Part shown: positions 1 to 9,898 of the stretch, piece after piece
Layout: every line of letters begins with the position of its first letter
How positions within the stretch are numbered: the first letter of the stretch is position 1
From: Zygnema circumcarinatum
Taxonomy: Eukaryota > Streptophyta > Zygnematophyceae > Zygnematales > Zygnemataceae
DNA length: 64,000 bases
Reading direction: 5' to 3'
Assembly: GCA_037447605.1 (NCBI GenBank)
Contig: CM074804.1
Span: forward strand, 4,019,541 to 4,083,540
Translations under genes and position numbers: made by a program
Notes under the pieces: model-generated
Told to the model about the DNA's origin: nothing
Databases searched by the model: none
Seen by the model: only the letters and a program-made list of their open reading frames with translations

Positions 1-1
1 C

Positions 2-667
2 GCCCGCGTGGCCGCCCTCCTCGCCGCCACCACGAGGCAGGACCTCGCCACGTGGCGCAGCGTCGCTCTCAGCTTTGCTCAACGCCTTTCCGAGAATTTT
101 CCCCTCTATCGCGATGTGGTAAATCCGGTACAGCTGGCGAGCTATGAGATGGCATACGGGGTTTCTCTGATTCTAACGTCGCAGCTGGGGGGTTGCCACG
201 AGGGAAGGCTGGAGACTATCACTGTAAGCGAGTCCCCTTTGCCCCCACCCTCCCCTACCCCTCCCTCCCCTCCCCTCCCTCCCCTCCCCTCCCTCCCCTC
301 CCTCCCCCTCCCCTCCCCTCCCCTCCCTCCCCTCCCNNNNNNNNNNNNNNNNNNNNNNNNNNNNNNNNNNNNNNNNNNNNNNNNNNNNNNNNNNNNNNNN
401 NNNNNNNNNNNNNNNNNNNNNNNNNNNNNNNNNNNNTAAGGATTTTCTTTTGATTCCTTGAATTTGACTCTTGGTTGTTAAATCTATGGAGTGAATCTGT
501 GAATGCAGTCGGTCTCCTTCAGCGGAGGGGCTCCGAAATTCACAAAGTACCTGGACACCTTCCCCTTCCCGTATTACATTCTGCTCAGAGACATCGAGGC
601 TCTCCCTCAGACTCTCGCGAACCTGCTCCGCCAATGGTTTGAGCTCATGCACGTCATGTCATCGTGA
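2..667 (+). CDS. MDN1: Midasin-like (MDN1) AAA+ ribosome-assembly ATPase, 3' end, interrupted by gap
   Basis: Two coding exons are visible on either side of the 100-N gap. The second (509-667, after an acceptor ending AG at 508) encodes 52 residues and ends at TGA 665-667. Its FPFPYYILLRDIEALPQTL and LLRQWFELM segments look like the extreme C-terminus of plant midasins, just after the MIDAS/VWA domain. The first (2-223, donor GTAAGC at 224) contains LYRDVVNPVQLASYEMAYG, which fits the long helical linker of midasin but is less certain. Midasin is a giant nuclear AAA+ ATPase that removes assembly factors from pre-60S ribosomes. The VWA domain expected between these segments is missing, so the gap must hide sequence or be a misjoin. 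An AATAAA at 715-720 is a possible polyadenylation signal. The gene is convergent with VPS35. The C-terminal exon is the confident part. Confidence 0.62.
237..436. repeat. CCCT-type pyrimidine tract running into a 100-base assembly gap
   Basis: Bases 237-336 are almost pure C/T built from CCCT and CCCTC units, starting just after the donor of the upstream midasin-like exon. They end at a run of exactly 100 N (337-436), the usual placeholder for a gap of unknown size. The tract is the probable cause of the assembly break. Confidence 0.9.
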
Positions 668-1007
668 CCAGGAGGGGGAATCTAGTGCCTGAGGGAGTGA
701 GCTCTTTACAAGTGAATAAAGGCCCGGCTTGATGTTGACTGCGCCGGGATTCAATTTTGGATGACTTTTTTAGGGGTTAGATCAATCGGCCATGTATGCC
801 AAAGTAGCCTTGTTGGGAAAAACACGACTTTCATGTAAGGAAAGACATTGTAACAATCTGTGATTTTGGCAAAGAATCTCCTTCAGGAAAGTGCATTCCT
901 GTACTAAAACTTGCTAATCAATTGTCTCCAGTCATTATTCTACACACGTGCGACTACGACACCATGGAGTTTCCAAAAGTTGGGGTCTCATTCTCCTTCC
1001 TCTCTCT
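668..1007. other. Convergent 3' intergenic region (midasin-like / VPS35)
   Basis: About 340 bases between two convergent stop codons. Apart from AATAAA at 715-720 and a TGTAA at 849-853 (candidate 3'-end signals for the upstream gene), I see no gene, RNA or repeat. Confidence 0.5.
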
Positions 1008-4000
1008 TTACACTTGAATGGAGGCGTAGCGCTCTCCCAGTGCCCCTCCTTTCAGTTTCTGGTCCCTGATGTGTGAAAGCGTGCTCATGTAGAAGTTGTC
1101 TGCTTGGGCATCCAAGGAGGTGCCATCGCTCTGCATCTCGCTGGTGATGAGCTCCAAGAGCCCCTGGATGACGCTCGGGGTCACTTCGGAGGCGCCCCTG
1201 TCATAGAAATACAAGTACCTACAGAAGGGAGAAGGAAGAGCATCAGATAACCCTACCATGGGAACTGGGAATTCTTGAAGTTCCTAAAGCTCCTCGGAAG
1301 GAGGACCAACCATGGGATCTATGACGCCAGAGTCAGTGCTGCCTACACACTTCAAAGGACTCCCATCAAAGTTATCTAAGGACTTGAAACCACCAAAGGA
1401 CTCATAGTGTGACAGAAGAGGACTCACTTGTTCAAGATCTCCACAAAGAGGGTGACAGGCCCGCTGACTCCTCGAGTGGCTGCTGACATCTGCTGTGCCG
1501 TACTGGCCAGCTTCAACGCCCTTTTCAAGCACAGGAGAACTCTGTACAACCTCCAACAATTTTTAGGAGAGCCGCCATAAACATCTTATTCCGCAAACAG
1601 CACACGACTTGTGTGTGCGCGCACGTGTGTGTCATGTGTGTTAGGGAGAAAGGGGAAGAGGCTAAGCAAGACGATGGAGGCAGAGGGATGAAGCGAGGGG
1701 GGTGAGAGGAAAGGAGAATAGGATGGAGGAGAACGGCAGCCAACGAAGAGATTGAGAGGGAAAACAGAAAGAAAGAGGGGAGTGGCAAGGAGAAGCGAGG
1801 ATTTGGACTGAGAGGATGGAGACAGAGAGAGACGGAAGGGGGCGAACAAGAGAGAGAAAATCTAGAGCGAGAGAGGGTGGGAGAGGAACTAGTGCTGCTG
1901 AAGCCTTAGTGTTGATCCAAGTTCCCATCAAATGGAGAGCATACCGTTCTCCATCTCGAATTCCATGCTCGTCATCCGTGCTCCAGAATAGATGTGAACA
2001 TGTGTATACGGCTCTGCACTGGTCTGCCTTCTTTAGCAGCTTGCCAGAATACTGTTCCAGCCACAACTCCGAACCGGGAGGAGAGAGAGAGGGAGGAACA
2101 AAGGGCGAGAGCAATGAGACAAAGGCAGAAAGAGTGTGAAAAGTTGCACAGCCGCTGGCAATTACAAAATCAATTACAATTACATAATTAATTCCTGGGA
2201 GAGGTAAGTGAAGAAGTTCACAGAATAGAGTTCATTTTTCGTAAGAGTACAAAGGGTCATTGAAGAGAAAAGCGTCACGTGCTCACCCCGGTGGCCTTAT
2301 GCGTGAGAGTGTCTCTGTTTTCCCGGCTAAACACGTGGCTTTTTTGCAGTGTTCCAATGATAAGATGAAGAGCTGTGATTTGAGCTTTTGAGTCCTGCAA
2401 AGAGAACAAAACCCAATTTGCATCGTCACTGCTTATTGCAGAACGGATCTTTGATTCTAAGAAGACAAGACAAAACTACTAGAAGCAGATGAAGGCGGTG
2501 GCAACATAACATGGTAGCCTCCTGTCTTAAAGTGCGGTCAAAAAAACATCAACTGACAACTTTAGAGGTGCCCTGCTTGCTTACCACTTCCCCTCCACCC
2601 CCCTGTCCTTACCCTACCCATCCTTCCTATCATGCTGGTGGTAGTGAGAGGAACAACGGTGGATGTTATCGTCAACTTACAGAAACTTGCTCCTCATACA
2701 AGATGAAAGCCTGTGTGAAGAGGTCGTATGCAATCTCTTCTATTCCACACTCGCTTGCTGCCTGCAAAAAAAGTGAAACAATATAAACTTTTTTTCGTTC
2801 CACATGCTTTCTGAATTTTTTTCAAAACAAACGCTGCTATAGAGTCCGTTATTCACTCCTGCGATGACGGACACGAAGAAAGACTGCTGAAGTCTAATTA
2901 ACGGATTTTTCAACAAGAAAACGATATAGGACAAACTATTCGTATCAAGATGCACTAATTGATTGCAATAACTTCCGACTCGTGTTCAGATGAAGAGGCT
3001 TGGCTTGTCCCTAGCATACTGACGAAGTTACTTCGTCGTATAAACAATTTCCTTTGAGAGAAAGTTGTAGTTAGCATGAACTACCTCTGCAGATTGCAAA
3101 TAAAGTCGAAGCGCCAATTCTGGTGCCACTTCAGAGATAGCTTCAATTGTCTGCCATGCGAACCCACATCATAGCACAAGGCGAAAACATTATTCGAAGC
3201 GAATGCACAAACAACTACCTATTTGCACGAGAAACATTTGCCCATGCATGCACTATAGCCCTGAGGCTTATGCTTGAGTTTGACTTAGATCCGCATAGAA
3301 GATCCGCATAGATCCGCATCTGATTACATAAGCCAACTCTGACTCAAACGTAAGCAAGTTTTGGAGGATTTCAGCGACAGCAAAACAACGTGAAACAGCC
3401 TGACAAGTTTTATAATAACATCTCGAACAAGGAGGCAGCGAGGGGATCATACCGTGTGTAGAAACTGAAAGATCTTTTGTGGGTTCAGATCTGCAGACAG
3501 GAATACTCTCACCAACTGATACCCACCAATCCGGACAAGGCATCACATAGTGAGCATTCAACACTTAGTGTTTCTCATGCGGTGGTGTCAAAACTACAAA
3601 ACTGTCCTTGTTGTCAACGATAAACTGCGGTGATGTGACGCCTCCATTTCTGATCTCCCTTCAGAAGTGCATTATTTGAAACGGAATGCTGGTCCACCCA
3701 TGCACCAATCATACCCCCACAAAAGGCTCCAGGAGAAACAAAATTGGAGATACAACGCGCTGAGCGTGGACCTCTCATGTCAACGCAGTAAGGGAGGCAG
3801 ATGCAGAACGCACCTTCAAAGCAGAGAAGATGACTGGGGGAAGTGTATAGACAAGTCGGGTGGGGCCTCCCGCCCCAAAATGTTTCCTTACTGCCGTCAG
3901 AATCTGCTCCCACGTAGTTGTATTTTCCATGCATTAACAGCTTATCTTACACTGTCAATGAACATCCAAACAGTTGAGCTGTCCATATCTTTGCACTCTC

Positions 4001-7000
4001 CCTGACTCAGAAACACCCGCCAGGAAGGAGGCAGAACGAGACCCACGTGCATCTGTATCTGAACAGACAAATAAGCACTTCAGCATTTCGTACTGAATAT
4101 GACGCTAACTTCCTGAACCCGTTGTAAATCCATCCATCAGTCAATTTCAGTCCTTCCAGCCACGCATTACAGAGGCTCGAGACTGTGCGCATTTACCTCA
4201 AATTGCACTTCCGGGTCATCGTTCACGAGCGCGTGCACGAGGCGTGCCACCAAGTTCTGCTCCTCCGCAAAGTCCTCCATATCCAACTGCAAATGCAGTT
4301 CCACGTTCTCTACAATCTTTAAGTGGTAGCCATGAGTCAACCTTAAAGCATGCAGAAGGTTGCAATTGTAAAGTCTTGAACAAGTCCGTTCGACTCCATG
4401 CATTGCAGATGTGGTAATGGATGCAAGGAGGCATAGGGGTAACTTAAACCTTTCTTTTTCGACCTCTTGCCCTTCCTAGGGCTGGGAAAGGAGAGTGTGA
4501 AGGACTCACTTCATCCATTGGAGGAACACCGTCGGTGTCGCGAATAAGCTCTTTCAATACAAGGAAAAGGAGCTCCACCTGCAATTGAGCGTGTTCTTGG
4601 AAAACATGCATAAGCCATTTTTATAAGTGCAATGACGTATTTGCTAATGTACAAAAATGAAAGGACGGACAGCCCGGGGCTATCATAAGATCATGGAAAT
4701 TCCCACAGGGGCATTACACCCAAAAAGGTTTGGCGTGAGAAACTCCACACCAATTGCAAAGAGGGATAAGCCTGTTTCAACAAACACAGCTAGAAGAAAT
4801 ACGACCACCCTGTGAAGTTTGGTGGCCTTCATTCACCTTCTCAGGATCGCGAATGTAGGTTCCGTGCTTCAGAGTGCTCTGAATAATAATGGTGGCCATG
4901 ACTTTATTGTTTTCGTAGTCCAAATGCTCCATCACTCGCGAATAGTGGGTCAGTCCGAGTACAGTAACCACATCATTGTACTTTTCTAAGGGAGCCGTCA
5001 ACAAGGCCATAAGCTGCTTTGTAGCTTTGGCATCCTTGATTTTGCTCGTCCCATCCAATATCTTCACGCATGCTCCCTGTTTTAATAACACAGCATCCCC
5101 ACACCTCGTATCCTTAGAGCTTAGATTCACAGGTCAATAATCTCAGCAAGTCATGACATTCCATCCATTCAAATCCACTCCGAATACGTCTGTGTTCCTA
5201 TATAAGAGCAGCATGGTGAGAGTGCTTTTCGAGCCACTGAAGCACGAACCATTGAACTGCAATCAACTTCAAAAATTCAAAGCAACATACTAATCGGCCA
5301 GTTCCATAGAAAAGGTTTTAGTTGCACTAAGAAAGCATTGACATGCTGAACCAATAGTTATTCTCGACCATTTGGATATTCGGGTCCTTGGGGATTTTGC
5401 ATTCTTCGAGTTTTTGAAGTAATCTTTGGAAAAAGCAAATATCTCACCAGAACATGGTCTACATAGTCGAGCCGATCCGAATGAACTCTGAGGACAAACG
5501 TGAGAAGTGCTACATGTAAACTCACGGACCCCACAATCGGCATGTTCGGGTTCGCCTCCAGAACCTGTACAGTGGAAAGGGTCATTCATGTAATCAAAGT
5601 CCAGAAGAAGACAGTGCATTCTGATGTCGAGCAAGTTTCCTAAGATGTGAAAATCGAATTACTCGTGGAAACCGTAAGATATTCTATGTACATGACTTTC
5701 AGAGGTGACAGGGAATGCTCAAATACCGTTTTAGTGTTATGGCCACATGTGTTCCATCTTTCATTATCAATACCTTTGAGCTAAAGTAAAATTTGCATGC
5801 ACCATCTTTCAATATAACAGAACAACTACCATACTCAAGCAGGAAAAGGTTAAATTAGGGTAAAAATAGAGTCACTGTGGGTCATTGGGGTAAGGTTAGA
5901 GTTAGGATTAATATTATTAATCACACAAACAGTTAAAAATAGAGGCAGCTTGAGATTAACGTTGGCGTCAGGATCACGGTTGGGGTTCGAGCGAGGCTAA
6001 CGTCAGGGATACAGGTCTGGATACAGCTTCGGAACTACCTTTGAAACAGCGCTGCTCAGCTTCGGAAATGCATCAACTTGGAGCAGCTCAGGCAGAACCT
6101 GCATAGCAGAAACAGATCAGGAAAAGGAAAAGGGCTCGTTACACCTAAGGATTCGTACGACCGTGAATTCCACGATGACGGAGATATGTTAGAATGGAAG
6201 TTGGTCCAACATTACCTCTGGTCGCCGAATGGCAAAACTTGACAGACGGTCCATAAGTTGCGACATCACCGTCTTTACATCCACGTTGGGCTGCAAGCAG
6301 GCCCCCATTCCGCTCAAATGAGAAGCTACAAAAAATCATGTATTTCCCATGTTCTCTGACATGGACAAAATCAAGATGTGCAGAAAATAACAGGAACGGT
6401 TTGGCATTGTATACCTGCAGTTGTGGGCAGGCGCCCAATAAAGTCTCAAGTGTTTGGAGATGAAATTCATCTGGAAAGACCTGAATTATGCAGTCCATAA
6501 GGTAGTACTGTGCTATTTCGTCTTTACAATTCACAACCTACAGAGGACGAGCCCACCCATGTTTCAGTAATTTGTTGAAAGTCAAAGCTGTGAGACAAGG
6601 TACACAAACAGACCCCACAGTCTCCACTTCTTGCAGAATGAAGGCTGAGGGCTAGCAACATATGTTACTTCCTCAGACAATGTGCTGAAACAGGATTAAC
6701 CAATTGGACCAAAGAGCTCTTACACTTCTACATACATACACACATATTCTTCTTCTTACATTTACATGAGAGCGTACATACCTGTTCTAGAATCCGGGGA
6801 AGCACAATAGCCTTATACATATCTAAGTCTACGCCTTCCAACTGGCTTAATACGTGGAGATTCTTCCCAACCTGTGCCGGACGTTGATAGGTACGTGGTT
6901 AAAGAGGAAAAGCATACGAAAACAGTAATAATAACCACCGGAAGGAGGTACTGCTTCCATGTAGCGCCTATACGAGTAATCACATGCGAATCCACCTTTT

Positions 7001-9112
7001 CGAGAAGCAGTACACGAGAGGAGCAAAAGGAGCATAGGATAAGTTTGAAAATGAGCGGTTGAGAGGTGACTAACCAAATCTCGCAATTCACTCCTTTCTC
7101 TTTCTCGTTTCTCCTTTTCTCTCGGAGAACCCTGGGGTCAAATTGCAGGCATGCGCACCGGTAAGCCATACAACTAGTCTTTCCGAGAAAAGGGAGACAG
7201 AGCGAGAGAACAAGAGGGAGGAAGAGGGCGGGGGATCCTTGACATTACAACACATTCAAAGATACGCAATAGTTTGCAGTGAATACTTCAAAATTAAGCA
7301 AGGTATTCGACAAGCACCTGGTGGATCATCCGCACCCAAAGTTTGTTCATCTCGGTGAAATTCTGAAGAACAAACTCCACTGCATCAGTCACCGTTCCAC
7401 CTTCCCTGCACAAACAAATAGTAGCTGCCGTTTCTTTACGTGACTGACCAGTATAGTAATCCAACGAAAATGACGACCTATGGCAAACTCAACTTCCCAG
7501 TCAAAGCTTCTTCTGAAGCATCACCAATAATCAAGAAAATCAGCACGCATGCCGAGTCAATACTAGAGCCCCACACCTTCCTATATAAGCTTCAAGACAA
7601 GGAGAGTCCTTCAGAAGCTGTGGGTTTCAGGTCTTTAAGCATAACTGTAGAGAAGAGAGTGCTCACCTCTCATACTCAGAGCCGACATCCGGTAATTTAT
7701 CTTTACTGATTTGTGAAAGGTAACTTCGCAAAAATAAGCCGCGAATTGGATGCTGAACTCCCCTGCACATCTCCACTAAGTCCTTAAGCACATCCTTTGC
7801 AGGAGCCTCCTTCGATTTGATGTAGACAGAGCCCACCGTGCAGAGCAAATACCTGTTGTAAAAAAGCCGATCGAAAGGCATGAAATGAGTCAGATAAGGT
7901 TTAGGGATAAAAAAAGTAAGGAAACGACCAATTGAGCAAGTAAGTAGCGCTCAGCTGAAAAAGGTAAGCACGAACTTTTTAACTTTCTGAAGGTAACAGG
8001 TCCCATTCGGTCTATTCATAGAGAGCTAAAAGGAACATACGGGAGGTGAGGACGACATGATGTCCTCAAACAATTATGCACTTACAGACGTGGTAAGATG
8101 TTGCCAGAATGTTGAACCAGTTCGTAGACGTCCGCATTTGAACGACCTCGGCGGCTTTCTTCCTCGAAGAAGAGCTCCAAGTGCCTGAGCTCATCGAATG
8201 TGCGCATATCTATTAAAGTTACAAGTAAAGGGAACGCTTGGAGGAATCCAGTGAAATGAGATAGACTTGTCTTGGTCCAAAGCAAGTCTCGTATACTTAC
8301 CCTCCGCATGATTGCGGATATTGTTACCCATTTCTTGGAGCACGATGTAACCATGCTTAACAATGTCAGAGCAAACTCACGTGAAAGAATTTGACAAGAT
8401 TCCTTCATTGTAGCTTAGAGGAAGATTCGATAGACCTGCACCGGTAAACTTTCTTGTGACTTCAACTTGGACTTCGTACAGTAGTTTTACAACCAAAACA
8501 CACCATAACGTAGTTTGTACAGCTAAACAAACGGAAAGAGCGGACATAAGTAGTGAATAAGAGCCTTAATGGCATGCAAAAACCTTCAAAAGGATTAAAA
8601 GCAAAGCTCTTGTTCCAGTTAACCACTAGCGTATGTTAGGAAATAACATTTCCGTCTTAGATAACAAGTTAGCGGGCCTTTATTCTTCTTCCGATGTTTC
8701 TTTAGGTGCGTTTAAAGGATACATAACTCATAATACTTCTGTGGGGATAACTTGGACGTGCGCAATTCGCCAAGCATCTGTGCTGAATATTTGAGAGCTT
8801 CCCTCAAATTGTTGCCGTCCTGCATTAAGAAACGGGCACTCTCATTTATCACGACAATCACGCAAACCCTAAGGAGTTCCAGATCCTGTAGCCATGCGTT
8901 TTGACCGGGAGGCCCCCTCACGAATGCCGAACAGCAATGCTGCCTCCGCCCCAGAGATGACAAGGGGAGGGGAAATGGAGGAGACGGAGAAGGAGCAAGG
9001 ACAGGAGAAGAGCGGACTCACGTACCAGCGCCCTCTTCATGTAAAATGCCTGCTGCTTCACCACATTCATAGCGTCTGCGAGCCATTTCTCCTGCTCCTC
9101 GCTCTGCGCCAT
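1008..9112 (-). CDS. VPS35: VPS35, retromer cargo-recognition subunit
   Basis: HEAT-repeat core subunit of the retromer, which sorts cargo from endosomes to the Golgi, vacuole or plasma membrane. Exons read on the minus strand: 9112-9026, 8819-8723, 8209-8086, 7852-7667, 7405-7318, 7131-7075, 6871-6782, 6537-6415, 6290-6216, 6098-6039, 5564-5448, 5076-4837, 4578-4510, 4286-4197, about 3906-3814, an unresolved small exon, 3490-3453, 3150-3085, 2761-2681, 2394-2287, 2051-1945, 1541-1428, 1218-1008. Diagnostic stretches include [20 protein letters not shown] near the N-terminus, [16 protein letters not shown] (plants have [14 protein letters not shown]), [16 protein letters not shown], and [16 protein letters not shown] near the C-terminus. 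Phases agree across every join except around 3490-3814, where one exon of 3n+1 bases is missing from my model. The start chosen is the ATG at 9112; an upstream ATG-only exon is possible. Length and order match plant VPS35 (about 790 residues). Confidence 0.95.
5850..6030. repeat. Degenerate GTTAGG-rich stretch in a VPS35 intron
   Basis: Between exons 6098-6039 and 5564-5448 the plus strand holds loose TTAGGG-like words (AAATTAGGGT, AAGGTTAGAGTTAGGATTA, GGTTGGGGTTCG). It resembles the degenerate telomere-like stretches elsewhere in the window, but the units are too diverged to call an array. Confidence 0.4.
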
Positions 9113-9898
9113 GGCCGAATCAGCCTGCAGGAAAGAAGGATACGCCAGTTGAGATCGGATGCTGCAAGAATGGAAGGAGGGGAGGAAGGTCGGAAGCGGG
9201 AAAGGGAGGAAGGGAGGAGAGGAGCAGATCAACCAGGAGTGAAATGGACGGAGCCAAACGAAGAGACTAAAGAAGGGCAAATACGAGAGGGAGAGAGAGA
9301 CACGAGAGTAATGGAGGAAAAAATCCAACAAAACCAGGCGTTCAAGAAAACCCTCAGCAGGCAGAGTTGACAAGACGCCATAGGCAGACTACCATGGGCT
9401 GGCCTTCCTCCCGTGCGCAGAGCGCCCCGAGGAAGGCGGGTAAGGAATTCTGACCGAGCGCTAACCCTAACCCTAACCCTAACCCTAACCCTCACCCTCA
9501 CCCTTCCCCTCGCCCTCGCCCTCGTCGCCCTAACCCTAACCCTAAACCTAATTTCGGCAACGAAGGGCTCGCCACGTGGCGCCAAGTCGCCTTGTCTGCG
9601 TTTCCGCTCTTCGCGGCGAAGCTGCCACGTGGCGCCCACTGTTAAGCCGCCGACCGCAACGGCAGCGGTTGGAGCACCGCCCGCACGAGTGGTCACATGT
9701 CGCAGTTCTGTGGGCCGTGGAACGGGCGATGGCGGCACATGGGACACGTGGAGGGTATGCCGGCGCGCAGTTCTGCATGGCGCTGCAAACCGGTTTTGAC
9801 TCAGATCGGCATTTTGGGCGTTTTTCGGTCCGTTCTTTCTGGAAGCGGCAGGAGGAGGGTTTGGGTGCTGGCGAGGGAGAGAAGGGAGGAGGCGGGCG
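9113..9898. promoter_or_regulatory. Divergent promoter region, VPS35 (-) / unknown gene (+)
   Basis: The 5' ends of two head-to-head genes face each other here. The VPS35 side (9125-9392) is a purine/pyrimidine-biased stretch that looks like a 5' leader intron: it ends at an acceptor just before the VPS35 coding exon. The middle holds the telomere-like tract at 9461-9552. The rest, to 9898, is GC-rich with many CACGTG and CCACGT G-box-like cores (for example CCACGTGGCG near 9573 and 9632). No protein-coding exon is supported, although long GC-driven open frames cross it. Confidence 0.55.
9461..9552. repeat. Interstitial telomere-like (CCCTAA)n tract
   Basis: Five or more perfect CCCTAA units (9461-9492), then CCCTCA/CCCTTC/CCCTCG variants, then a second short CCCTAA run ending at 9552. 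The period is six (TTAGGG on the other strand), not the seven-base TTTAGGG unit common in land plants. It sits inside the divergent promoter, about 350 bases upstream of the VPS35 ATG and 350 bases upstream of the opposing ATG. Confidence 0.9.

Noticed and set aside
237-336. CRISPR-like or satellite array
   Set aside because: The repeats are simple CCCT microsatellite units with no spacers; nothing in the window resembles a CRISPR array, and the genome is eukaryotic.
9461-9552. True chromosome end
   Set aside because: The tract is short, flanked by genes on both sides and partly degenerate, so it is interstitial.
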